Shown in pieces: positions 10,451-20,340 of a DNA stretch of 26,698 bases. This DNA is from Chara braunii. Its lineage: Eukaryota > Streptophyta > Charophyceae > Charales > Characeae. How positions within the stretch are numbered: the first letter of the stretch is position 1; the number at the start of each line of letters is the position of its first letter. The translations under genes and the position numbers were made by a program. The stretch is taken from assembly GCA_003427395.1 (NCBI GenBank), contig BFEA01000195.1:605926-632623 (forward strand), in the 5' to 3' direction. Below the pieces are notes generated by a model. The model saw only the letters and a program-made list of their open reading frames with translations. It was not told the DNA's origin and ran no database searches.

Positions 10451-10848
10451 AGTAGGTGACTTGGTCTGGGTAAAGTCTAAGGAGTTCGTTCTGGAAGAAG
10501 AGATATCGCAGAAATTATTATCAACGTAAACGGGACCATGGCAAGTGCTAGATGTCAAGGGAGAGGCAGATGGTCCATCCTACACTATCAAGATTCCACC
10601 GCACCTGCACACTTACCCGGTATTCCGTGTGTCTAAGTTGCTTCCCTGCGACATGGACAGGAGGTTACGATGTAGATAGAATAGTGGGCGAAAGATGTCT
10701 TCCGTAGAGGCCGTACAGGGGGAGACCGCAAAGGCGGTACAAGGTCAGATTTGCCAATCAGGAAGCCAGCGAAGACCACTGGTTCCCCAGGGAGGAACTA
10801 ATACAAACAGCCCCTCACATTGTCTCCTTTAATGAGAGGGCCCGGTGA
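10451..10848 (+). pseudogene. Gypsy integrase C-terminal domain and chromodomain-like tail, broken
   Basis: GDLVWVKSKEF, then TGPWQVLD and SYTIKIPPH...YPVFRVSKL, mark the GPY/F-type integrase C-terminus. TAA at 10527-10529 sits where the nested element has W in LLPKWFGPW. In a different frame, 10708-10848 encodes RRYKVRFANQEASEDHWFP followed by REELIQTAP, ending at TGA 10846-10848. That resembles a divergent chromodomain tail (Y-x-V-x-F ... W-x-P-x-x-x-L). This implies a chromovirus-type gypsy element. The polypurine tract and 3' LTR expected next are absent, and an antisense LTR begins about 13 nt later. Confidence 0.75.
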
Positions 10849-10860
10849 GGAATGAACGTG

Positions 10861-11407
10861 TACGACCAGATAATACAGAGTTAATACAAATACAGCGGAA
10901 GACTTGGAGATACATGGACTGACTCAGACCTGACTCAGACTGCAACGAAACACTCACAAACATACATCGGTGGTGTGAAGCCCTGGCCTTGGACATAGAA
11001 GAAAAGGCCGGGGCAATCCTCATACACAGATGAATGGAGGGAGGTGAGACGAAGGGAGGAGGAGAGGGAAGATGACGTCAACTTGATATTTCCAAAAATA
11101 GTATCTTGAAAATGTCAGAATCCGAAATGTCGCGAACACAGAGTCTCACAGTGTCTCAGATATCGATCTCACAATATCAAGGTACTTCTTCAGAAGAAGA
11201 TGAAATCAGATCCTCAGAGTAGTCCTCAACCTACAGTCTCGATGTCACTGTCTCCAATGTCATCAGAACCCGTCACCATCCTTCATACTCATAGTAGTCC
11301 CATAGCAGTAACCAGGAGTAGACTTAGACTTAGAAGGTAGGAGGAGAGAGAGAGAGAGAGAGAGTCGCGGAGGAGGAAGAGGGAGAGAAGGCGAGGCCTT
11401 TCTCCCT
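10861..11407 (-). mobile_element. Antisense gypsy LTR, 3' half (left piece)
   Basis: Read on the minus strand this closely matches the 3' half of the LTR at 16210-17355. Shared blocks include CTTCCGCTGTATTTGTATTA, GTTGACGTCATCTTCCCTCT and the GATATTTCAAGATACTAT-like block, plus the CT tract (here GA at about 11346-11366). It lacks roughly the last 50 bp of the LTR, including the CA end. It is separated from its other half by the solo LTR. Confidence 0.88.
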
Positions 11408-11676
11408 TGTTACATCTTCGACTCACACGGGTCCTACCGGACCCGACTTAGGGCCGGAGGGACACACCAGGGCCTAAAGGCCCGACCTTTGGGGTTTACA
11501 GGCCCTAAAGGCCTGATTTTGGACTATCACCCATCGGGTAGGCCCAAACGACACTTCGTTTGGGCCTGGCGGCGCTCTTGAAGCTGCCGCCCGCCGATTG
11601 AGGCTGAACCGTCCATCTGGACGGTTCAGGGTCTGGCCTGGCCTCGCAGCATTGAGGCCAGACCATTGCCCACCGG

Positions 11677-11682
11677 TATAAG
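11677..11682 (+). promoter_or_regulatory. TATA-like element of the solo LTR
   Basis: TATAAG lies just before a CCGCCTCAGTAG block. The nested 5' LTR has TACAAAAG at 16511-16518, and the antisense LTR has TATATC (minus strand, about 12795-12790), each just before a GTACCAGCCTCAGT block. Shared placement suggests the U3 promoter core. This is inference from alignment only. Confidence 0.4.
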
Positions 11683-11961
11683 TACCGGTATCCGCCTCAG
11701 TAGTGGGATCGGCCTACCGGAACTCTACCGGCACGGCATGGTCAGTGCTAGTGCACTGTTTGATGTGCTAAACTTAGCGCAGGGGCTGAAGCAGGAGCGC
11801 AGCAGCGAGCGGAGCAGCAGCGGGCGACTGAGCTTGCACGGCNGTTATNACCGCCTGAGGTATCGGGAGCTTGGAGGGTCTCTCCTCCTCTCCCTCGCCA
11901 GTCCCCTCTCTCTCTCTCTCCTCTTCCTCCTTCTTCTTCTTCTTCTTCTTCTTCTTCTTCA

Positions 11962-12111
11962 GATTGGAGACTATCCAGTTGGACAGAGATCAGAGTTGGA
12001 TTTCGGTGATACGAGACTGTGGTACTTACCTGATTGGAGACTATCCAGTTGGACAGAGATCAGAGTTGGATTTCGGTGATACGAGACTGTGGTACTTACC
12101 TGATTGGAGAC
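11962..12111 (+). repeat. 70-bp exact tandem duplication in the solo LTR
   Basis: Two identical 70-bp units (11962-12031, 12032-12101) are followed by the first 10 bp of a third. The lack of divergence means a recent duplication or an assembly artefact; ambiguous bases occur nearby. Confidence 0.95.
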
Positions 12112-12547
12112 TTGGAGATTGTTGAGGTTGATACTCGGCTGCATCACAGTTGGACACCGGTTACATCTGGACTCTGTTATCTCCGACATTGGTGACCTTT
12201 GGTGCTCGACATTTTGATCTTGTTATATGACATTCTGGACTACCATTTCGGAGACCTATCAGACTCTATCTTTGTGACCTATCGGTGTGATCTACCTCCT
12301 ACCTCCTTCGTCTCTCCTCCCACCTTTCATCTCTGTATGTGTGTACGGGATCTGGGTATCGTCTATGAATGACCCAGACCCCACCATCTCATGATTGTAT
12401 GTGTGTGGAGTGATGCCATGTAGGTCAGTCTATGTGNGTCAGTCTATGTGAGTCAGTTCGTTTATCAGACTTCCGCTGCATAAATGCTCATCCTATATTG
12501 GTTGATCTTTGGTTCTGCCCATACTCATTGAAGTATGTAACATCCCT

Positions 12548-13140
12548 GGTACCTGTCCTGGTAGCTATGGCGCTGCAGGAGGCTGGCGCTGGGCCGTGGG
12601 CTGGGCTGGTGGCTGGCGCTGTTCCAACTGTTGCGTTGGTTCCTCCTTGCCGCTGTGCTCGTCCTCTCTCTGCTGCTCATGCTAACGCTGCTGCGCTGCG
12701 CTAATCCTGCTAACACTGAAGCGCTGCGCTAATCCTGAAGACTAACCTCCTGTCTACCAACCTACCCGACTGAGGCTGGTACCCAGCTGATATAGTGCTG
12801 GGTCGGCCTCAGTCCTACTGAGGGCCTTCGGGTCTGGACCATTGATCAGGCCGAACGGTTCAGATCCGATTTTGGAATCTGAAAAGTGGGCGCCAAAACT
12901 GTGCTGCCCTCTGGGCCTACCGATGGACCGGTACCTGGCCTAAACTAGCCGTTGGGTCTGGTGGGGTCTAAACTGGTCTGGTGGGGTTTAAACGAGGCCT
13001 ACCGGACCCTAAACTGAACCGACGGTTCCTAGGCCTACCTGGACCTAGCTGGGATCATCGTGACCTGATGCCTAGGCCTAAACTATGCCTATCACAGAAC
13101 CGGGCCCTAACTGGGGCCCGTGTGGTATCAGTATGCCACG
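12548..13140 (-). mobile_element. Antisense gypsy LTR, 5' half (right piece)
   Basis: On the minus strand this reads from CGTGGCATAC (LTR start, first base changed from the T of the nested copy) through CCCCAGTTAGGGCCCGGTTC, the GCGCCAAA block, CAGCACTATA, GTACCAGCCTCAGT and CTTCAGGATTAGCGCAGC, to CCATAGCTACC...GGTACC. It then abuts the solo LTR. Joined to 10861-11407 it makes an LTR of about 1140 bp, like the 1146-bp nested LTR. Both halves meet exactly at the TCCCT duplication. Confidence 0.88.
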
Positions 13141-13852
13141 CGCAGCATAGACCCAACTCAGACAGCGGGCGGTTGGGCACAGGTAACTGTCGGTGGCCCT
13201 GGGCCTGATTCGTTTGGTCTGAGGCTCAGCCTCCCTGGGCCTACCGGAAGCTTCTGGGCAGGGGCCCAGCGCAGCCAGGCTGCACGCAAGCAGGCTGGCC
13301 ACTTCCTAAGCCACTTCCATTTAGGAAAGGGCCAGCCTATGCATTCGGCATTCGGGCACTGGCTGCTTTGTGCGCAAGCGCTGCTGCGCTATTGCTGGCC
13401 AGGCTCACGCGCTCACGAGCGAGCTGGAAGGAGCGCTGCTGTATGCTGGATGGAGCGCATGGTGGTCCTTGGGTGCATGTGGCATCTGTGAGTTGGGGAA
13501 CGAGGTTGGAAGTGATACGAGAGACATACCCGGTGCTTGAAGCGTGCCGCATTGTCCGAGATCTCCTCGTACTTCGGGGAGCTGTTGACGTGATCAGCGG
13601 CATTGTAGTCTAGGCTATATAGGATCTGCCATTCATAGTCTGGGCGCCGAGCTCCAGATAGGATATCTACATTGGTTCTTCGTTGATGATGATGAGACTA
13701 TTCCAGCATTGTCAATTATGAGCTTTTGCTGTGTTCTTATTTGGTGAAACTCGTGATGCAATTCTGCTATTGGTTCGAGGCCACGACTATCTGGTCTCAT
13801 GTGTATGATGCTGTTTGATTTCTGAAGTTCGCTACTGCTCATCTTCCTTGCA
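13141..13852 (+). mobile_element. 5' LTR (or its 3' part) of the outer gypsy element
   Basis: The interval ends CA at 13851-13852, three bases before a primer-binding site, as an LTR should. Its start is uncertain: either it is truncated by the antisense LTR ending at 13140, or it begins at the TGTGGTATCAG word at 13121, which both LTRs could share. A TATATA word at 13616-13621 is a candidate promoter core. No matching 3' LTR is in the window because the element runs off the right edge. Confidence 0.65.
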
Positions 13853-13855
13853 ATT

Positions 13856-13867
13856 TGGTATCGGAGC
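13856..13867 (+). promoter_or_regulatory. Primer-binding site of the outer element
   Basis: TGGTATCGGAGC closely resembles the plant initiator-Met tRNA primer-binding site TGGTATCAGAGC (one difference) and lies three bases after the LTR end. The identical 12-mer is used by the nested element. It primes minus-strand cDNA synthesis. Confidence 0.85.
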
Positions 13868-15009
13868 TGTGGTTCGGTGCGCTAATCTGTCGCTTGTCAT
13901 CTGCCTAATACGGTACATGCACACGGTGTGTGCGGTGAGTGACCGTGTCGTGGGACGCGTGTAGTAAGGAGGGCGAGGATAAGCAGGTGACCCAGGTGGA
14001 GAGGGGATCGCCAGGAAGGCTATTCGGTGATTATTGGGTGTTCGCAGTGTGATGAGAACTATTCGATGTGTGATTGATGCTGAGGTGGAACAGCTCTTCA
14101 ACACTTCTTATCGTGAGGATGTGTGCTCTGTCTTGAGAGTCCTCTCATGTGAGGAGTCGTGTGCGCTCAACCTTGAGAGTCGTCAGCCTTCACGTGGAGT
14201 GTCTGGAAGGAGAGGGCGGTGCTATCTGAAGGGCCCTGGGCGAAGCAATGGGTCACGGTCACCATGCCAACCCACCGGGAGTAGAGCACGCATGCTTTGC
14301 TGCTTTGTCCTTTGTCTGCTCGCTGCGCTGTAGAGGGGTTCTGAGGGGCAGGGCAGCCCTATGGGACAGACGAGAACGGGCGTCTATAAATAAGCACCAG
14401 TGGAGTACCTGCCATTGGTTGTGATCGTCGTCCTGTCTGCGACGTTAAAGAATTCCTGAGGACTTTGGGGGCCGTCCATATAAACGCCTCCTGATCAGCC
14501 AATAGGTCGGTGTAAGGCTCGCTGCACGCGAGGATAAAGACTATGCAGGGCTGGCCAGCTCAGCAGGACTCGGGCACAGGGGTGGGCGATGTGCACACCT
14601 TTAGACACTCATGCTATCTAGATCGCTCGGGGACATTGACGACAAGAGACATTCAAGAAGAACTGAGGGAGGGGTAGATTCCAGGTGATAAGTTTGGGCA
14701 AGATTCCACTCTGCAAACAGACCCAACAAATGATTCTATTTTTATTTTGATTAGTGAGATGTACAGCCATTAACATCTGACAGAGCATAGTTAGAACTGT
14801 TTTCTGTTCATTGTGCTTTCTGTTTGCGAACTAGCCAAAGTCGAAGTAGTTTCGTTTGTAGGAATCTGAACTTACCTGTTAGACCCAGATGTATCTACTC
14901 TGACGTAGCCACTGATTGATTATTTAAGCATTATAAATCGGTCTGTGCATTACGCTGCGGTAGGCATCAAAGAGTGACCTAGTGCAGATTGTGTACAGCT
15001 CTGTAGCTT
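13868..15009 (+). other. Leader of the outer element (PBS to gag)
   Basis: A 1.1-kb untranslated leader with no convincing domain. It contains TATAAATA at 14385-14392, CATATAAAC around 14476 and a CCAAT word near 14500. These could be cryptic or alternative promoter elements, but nothing shows that they are used. Short frames (for example 14034-14333) are not supported as genes. Confidence 0.6.
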
Positions 15010-16209
15010 ATGAGCGACAGGGAGGTCCCACCACCGGACGACCGGATCATGCGATCGGCTAGACGCCCAATTGCCCACGTGGCATTAGGGCCGGAGGGTG
15101 ATAGGTTACTGTTCCGCCAGCAAAGGGAGAGACAGCAGCAGCAGCGGAGAGCTAGGGCAGCAGAGGCTAGCGGGGCATTCACAAGTGAAGCCGCAGCTTC
15201 AGCAGCCATGGCATCTGCTGCGCAGCAGAGTTCCCAGGCCAGCCGTTCAGAGACCGTAGGGTCAACGCTCGCGCAGACCCTGAGTCAGTCCACTGGCATC
15301 ATGGCAAGCCAGCCATTAGTGCTGATGTCCGATGAGATCGTCATACAGCAGGCAGCACCGCAAGAGGCACAGGTACAAAGGGCTTTAGGAGAGAATGATT
15401 AGAAAAAGAGCTAGGATGCAGCGGAGACAAGCGGACATCAGTGAGTTAGAGGGAATGGACCTGACGCACATGGATGACGATGCGAGGACGTTGCGGACAG
15501 CCCTGCTAGGTGTTGTAGAGATGCAGGACCACCACACGGCTCTCCTTCAGGATATCCAGCAGAGTCTGGCCTTGCTGGTCGGACGAGCGCAGGCAGCACC
15601 ATCATTGTCCGGGCCCGGTGCCTGGCCCGTTGTACAACTTCCTCCTTATGTTCCACCAGTGACTGGGGTAGCCCCATATGTCTCCCCAATATCGGTCCAA
15701 CCCATTTCCCTAGGTATACCGTTAGCAGGAGGGTTCTCAGCAGGTCCTAGTGTGCAGGTTCCTGTACAAACAGTGTTCTCCCAACCTTCGTCGCAGGTTG
15801 CAGTAAACGGGCAGCCTGCTGTCTCGCAGCCTGCACAGCCGCAGGGTACACAGCCCCAGCAGCAGCAAGTGCAGCAGCCTGCACCACAGGGTCCACAGCC
15901 CGGAATGGTACAGGTGTTGGGACAAAGTCAGTGGGAATCGAAGATGGCCATCGCCACTCCTAAACCCTTTTCAGGGGACAAGAGAGGCGAAGACCTTGAC
16001 ACGTGGTTGAGGTCTGTGCCAGTCTACATTAAGTGCAAACTTACCTTGTCGCACGAGGAAGTGCTTGTGGCTGCCTCCTATCTAGAGGGGAGTGCAGCAA
16101 GATGGTTGAGTGGTTTAGTGCAGCTGCAGGGATATGGTCATGACTTCCGCGCTTGGGCAGTCAACCAGAAATTGGATGACTTCCTCAAGATGGTGGAAGA
16201 CAGGTGGCA
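15010..16209 (+). pseudogene. gag: Outer-element gag, 5' part
   Basis: Gag is the capsid/nucleocapsid polyprotein. The ATG at 15010 opens MSDREVPPPDD, followed by an Arg/Gln/Ala-rich segment. The frame ends at TAG 15400-15402 while the next frame carries on (RKRARMQRRQADISELEG), so a one-nucleotide indel lies near 15395. A helical segment, then a Gln/Pro-rich spacer (about 15600-15930), precede the start of the retrotransposon gag domain (TPKPFSGDKRGEDLDTWL ... SYLEGSAARWLSG). The coding sequence is interrupted in the codon after EDRW by the nested element at 16210. It resumes in the same frame at 24667. Confidence 0.88.
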
Positions 16210-16790
16210 TGTGGCATTCTGAGCCACACGGTCCCCAGTTAGGGCCGGGTTCCAGATAGGCAGGGTAGGCCTAAGGGACGGCAGTTCAGATAAGGCCTAG
16301 AAAGGCCTGGACCACAACGGTCCAGACAGGCCAGGGGTAAAAGCCCAGGCCAACGGCCACAAGGCCGGTACCGGTCAAACATAGGACCTACCGGCGCCAC
16401 TACAGAGGCTGCCGAGTTTAGGCGCCAAATCCAGTTTCGAAACTGGACCGTTGATTCAGATCAACGGTCCACGCCGAAAGGTACCAGCAGGTAGGAGGTC
16501 GGCCCAGCACTACAAAAGGCTGGGTACCAGCCTCAGTAGGGAGGTTAGAAGTTAGTACGGTTGGGTTAGTCTTCAGGATTAGCGCAGCCGGTTGGGTTAG
16601 TCTTCAGGATTAGCGCAGCCTTGCAGCATTAGCGAGATTAGCGCAGCGCAGCAGCGTTAGCCCGAGCAGCGAGGAGACGATGAGCGCAGCAACAAGAAGT
16701 AACAGCGCAGCGGCCCTCCCGCGCCATAGCTACCGGATCAGGTACCGGGGGAGAAGGCTTTGCCTTCTCTCCCTCTGTTCCTCCGCCCCC

Positions 16791-16829
<39 letters not shown>

Positions 16830-17355
16830 CTAAGTCTACTTCTGGGTTCTCCTACGGGAGTACTACAAGTATGAAGGATGGTTACGAATTTTGATGACAT
16901 CTGAGACGGCAACGTTTGGACTACAGGTTGAGGACTACGGGTGGGATCTGATTTCATCTTCCTCTGGAGATGTACTTGACATTGTGAGATCGATATTTGA
17001 GACATTGTGGGATACTATATTCGCAACATATCGTATTTTCGCCATGTCTGATATTTCAAGATACTATCTTTGGAAACATTGAGTTGACGTCATCTTCCCT
17101 CTCCTCCTCCCTTCGTTTCTCTCCTCTCTCCCTTCATCCATGGATGATCTCAGCCGCTGGCCTTTCGTCTATGTCTAAGGCCAGGGCTTTCACACCCCTG
17201 ATAAATGTTTGAGAGTGTTCGCTTGCAGTCCGAGTCAGGTCAGAGTCAGTCCATGTATCTCAAGTCTTCCGCTGTATTTGTATTTACTTTGTATTATCTG
17301 GTCGGTTCTGGGAATCTGCGCCATACTTATCACTGTGTTTCACGAGTATGCAACA
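16210..17355 (+). mobile_element. 5' LTR of the nested element (1146 bp)
   Basis: It starts TGTGGCATTCTGAGCCACA and ends GAGTATGCAACA. The start is itself an imperfect palindrome. Internal features include a perfect palindrome CCAGTTTCGAAACTGG (16431-16446), an overlapping perfect hairpin with 12-bp arms (16444-16455 and 16460-16471), a TATA-like TACAAAAG at 16511-16518, a GCGCAGCAGCG segment and a CT tract (about 16796-16826). Confidence 0.95.
16559..16620 (+). repeat. 31-bp exact duplication in the nested 5' LTR
   Basis: Two identical units (16559-16589 and 16590-16620; core TTAGTCTTCAGGATTAGCGC) lie just downstream of the TATA-like site. The antisense LTR has a related CGCTAATCCTGAAG word. 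Confidence 0.93.
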
Positions 17356-17358
17356 GTT

Positions 17359-17370
17359 TGGTATCGGAGC
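17359..17370 (+). promoter_or_regulatory. Primer-binding site of the nested element
   Basis: TGGTATCGGAGC starts three bases after the LTR end, identical in sequence and spacing to the outer element's site. It is complementary to the 3' end of an initiator-Met-like tRNA. Confidence 0.9.
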
Positions 17371-18448
17371 AGACCAGCATTGGATGACTCACCATTGATT
17401 GATTGATTGATTGATTGATTATATACACCTGCACTCTGTTATCATTAAATCGCAAGTTGCAATTTTTTTTTTTTCTCTCGTACTTACATAGTAATTAGGT
17501 CATTGAATTATAGTTTAGGTTTTGTGACTTTTCTCCATATTGCGCGATTAGGGAATCACTAATTACGAGTAACCTAATTAGCGCTAATTAGTGTTAGTCC
17601 TAACCTAATCTAAACGGCCTATCCAACCTATGCGAAGTAAGTGCCAACCAGGCACCGTGCCGGTTAAGGCAGATCTGGCCTGAGCACGGCCACATTCAAA
17701 CTGCAACTTCACGGCACTTTCACTTTTTGCAAATGCATCTTTTATTGCGATTAAAGTTTGAATCTTTTCCAGCAAATTGTGTATCTTCCTGCAACCATTG
17801 ATCTTCTACTTACTTAGTGACCTCGTAATGATGCTAACTTCCCTCGATTAAATTTCGTGAAATTATTAAAATTATGTTTAAAGGTTTAAACTTGCTTAAA
17901 CTGTATTCATTTTTTACTTGTGCAAATTTAATTATTCTTTAATTAAATATTTAATTTTTGCAAAATTTTATTACAAATTTAAATATTCTTTAATTAAATA
18001 TTTTCTTTTGCCAAAATTAAAAGTAAAATTTTAGTTAATTAACTCGTATTTTTCGATTAAATTTTATTTAATTCAATAATTAAATATTTAATTTCTCAAA
18101 ATTCGAAATTTTTGTGGGGGGAGAATTTTTTTTTTCCCTTTAACAGAGTCAAAATTCGAGGTCAGGGGAGAAAGGGTCTGTCTGTGCATTGTTCGCCTCA
18201 CTGCCCTTCCTCCACCCCTACCTTCTCTCTCTCCTCCTCTCGGTACTGCGGACTTCAGTCTCCGGCCACGTCAGCATTGTGCCACAGTTCAACAGGCCAC
18301 GAAGGCAGAGTGCCACCTCAGCCACGTGTCACCTCAGCGTGCCATGGCAGCTGAGTGCCACTCAGCAGCAGCCACCTCAGCAGTGCCGCATCAGCAGGTG
18401 CCACCTCAGCGGTGACACATCAGCAGCAGACGAAGGCCAGAGTACTTG
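17371..18448 (+). other. Leader of the nested element with an AT-rich island
   Basis: It starts with a short (TTGA)n run (about 17397-17420). From about 17850 to 18110 it is very A/T-rich (ATTAAATATTTAATTT words, with ATTCTTTAATTAAATATTT at 17934 and 17985). The last 150 bp before gag is built of GCCACCTCAGCAG-like words. No domain-bearing ORF is present. Confidence 0.7.
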
Positions 18449-20340
18449 ATGCGCCGCAGCCAACGACTGGTCGAGCGCAGATCCGCAGGAGCCAAGCCTC
18501 AACAGGGACCTAGGACCCCTCGGATTCCGCGCAGGCCACGCACGACCATGCTGACGACAATGCACAAGCCAGCCCCAAGAGGCCGGTTACCCCTCCTATC
18601 CCAGTTCAGCAGGCCGAGGAACCGCTCCTAGCGTTCCTCAAACGTCTCCAGCTCTACTCGGAGACCACGGCAGCTGAACTGAGCAAGTGGGAAGAGGATG
18701 AAGCCGCCCGCCAGCAGGAAATACAACGCCAGCTGGCAGCGGCAAAGGCAGCACGTCAGCAGGCCGCAGCAGATGCTGCAGCAGCCGCACGGTTGCAACA
18801 GCAGCAGGTCGAGGCAAGTCGACACCAAGCTCGTTACCAAGCTACGATGGACCGTGCACGCAACGAAGCCACATACAGCAGGCAACTTCGACGACAGCAT
18901 TTCCAAGAAACCGAAGAACGGGAAGAGCCGACCAAGGAAGAAAGTAACAAGGAAGGTACAGCAGTACTGATGGAGAATCTGCTGTACACGTGCAATTGGC
19001 AGCCACGTGAACTGCTGGCCATGCGGCAGGTCTTCATCCGCCATGAAACAACGTTTAAGGCATTGGACAAGAAGATCGTTACCCTGCAGGCCGAGATCAG
19101 CACTCTACACGTCGCCAACAGCCAGCAGCAGACACTCAACGACCAGTTGCAGACCGATGTCAGCAGGGGGTTGGCACAACTGTCGGCATCTGCGTCAACG
19201 GGCAGTGCAGTGGTAGACTGCAGCCCAGCTTTGGCCGCGCAGGCCAAGCAACTCGAAGACATCAGCAACCACGTGGTCGCATCCCTCGACGACATCAGCA
19301 AGTTTGTTGGAGCATCGACAGTCAGCAATCAGCTGCAGACGCTCAGCGACCGCGTTGAGCAACCACCGGTCGTTGCCGCCAAGGAATGGAAGATGGCGAA
19401 CTTCAAGATCGAGAAGTTTGATGACTATCACAAGACTGATCCGCTGCAATGGTGGATGGCTTTCAACGCGGAGGCGGATGTACATCACACCCCCGCACAT
19501 CGGCGGCTTGACGCACTCTACCTCCAACTCATTGGAGGGGCGCAGGCTTTCATGACACACATGGCCGTCACATTGGAATGCACCATCGCCACCCTCCACA
19601 CTAAGATTACGTGGGAGGAATTCGAGAAGAAATGGAAGACCCGGTTCATGGTTAACAATGACAAACGGCACGCCTTGAACCAGATCTTCCGCATATACCA
19701 AGGCCAGCAAACTTCACGAGAATGGCTGACGGAGTGGCAAAGACTCATGGCCACCCCGGAGTTGAACTTACCGTTCGACTCAATCTGGGTCGAGTTCTTC
19801 ACCCGGTCATGTGACGCCTTGACAACAGCTTTGGGCACTGAATTCCAGTATGAGACCTTTGATGACATGATATCAAAGGCAAGGGAGTTCATACAAGGTA
19901 ACCGGCGGGCGGCCAACGAGACCCACCAACAGCCCGGTTACGTGGAGAAAGGCAAAGGTCAACGGACGCCGCAAGTAGTAGCAGTCCCGCAAGGACCAAG
20001 TGAGGACCACGCAGCAGCATCTACATCAAGTGACGGAGATGTGGCGGCAGCGATACCACCGCAACGCTCAAGACCCCGAGGGGGAAAACAAAAGGCGAAA
20101 CCAGCATCGGAGGATGGAGCACAACAATCACCATTGACGAAGTTCGGCATTACCGAAGACATGTTCAAGTTGAGACAGAAATGGGGATGCTGTTTGTGGT
20201 GCAACAGCACCAAACACGTCACAAGCGCCTGCCTCGACAAGGACAAGGAAAATGTCAAACGTCCGGGCCCGGGAAACCGAGCACCGCAGGAAGTGCAGCA
20301 ACAGCACTCCCCAGTCCGCTGGACTCGGCTGCCTTGCTAG
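18449..20340 (+). pseudogene. gag: Nested-element gag with CCHC zinc knuckle
   Basis: Gag forms the virus-like particle and packages RNA. The likely start is ATG at 18449 (MRRSQRLVERRSAGAK). That frame gives way to a second one open from 18514, so one indel lies at about 18514-18560. Next come an Ala/Gln-rich coiled-coil-like region (18700-18840), a central helical region and the retrotransposon gag domain (about 19385-19920: KFDDYHKTDPLQWW, WEEFEKKWKTRF, EWLTEWQRL). The nucleocapsid knuckle CLWCNSTKHVTSAC has exact CX2CX4HX4C spacing near 20190-20231. The stop is TAG at 20338-20340. From 18514 to the stop there is no interruption. Confidence 0.9.
20271..20310 (+). promoter_or_regulatory. Candidate -1 ribosomal frameshift signal, nested element
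   Basis: GGGAAAC at 20271-20277 is in the X XXY YYZ phase of gag (codons ccG GGA AAC). A -1 slip enters the protease-RT frame, which is open there and continues past the gag stop at 20338. A stem-loop begins 11 nt downstream: GG(A)AGTGC 20289-20296, a 7-nt loop, GCACTCC 20304-20310, with one bulged A. Gag-pol frameshifting controls the Gag:Pol ratio in retroelements. Function here is inferred from sequence. Confidence 0.6.

Larger units (their letters stand above)
11408..12542 (+). mobile_element. Solo LTR inserted in the antisense LTR
   Basis: The LTR begins TGTTACATC and ends ATGTAACA, giving inverted TG...CA termini, and is 1135 bp long. It is flanked by perfect 5-bp target-site duplications, TCCCT at 11403-11407 and 12543-12547. 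No internal retrotransposon sequence remains, which is the signature of LTR-LTR recombination. Internal order resembles the other LTRs here: GGCCTACCGG-rich start, TATA-like site, GCGCAGCAGC segment, pyrimidine tract, CTTCCGCTG near the end. Three ambiguous bases lie inside (11843, 11849, 12437). Confidence 0.92.

Noticed and set aside
13120-13613. Plus-strand ORFs in the outer LTR region (123 and 81 aa)
   Set aside because: They lie within LTR-like sequence and show no domain.
18834-19916. Minus-strand ORFs opposite gag (up to 171 aa)
   Set aside because: They are antisense shadows of the gag coding sequence.
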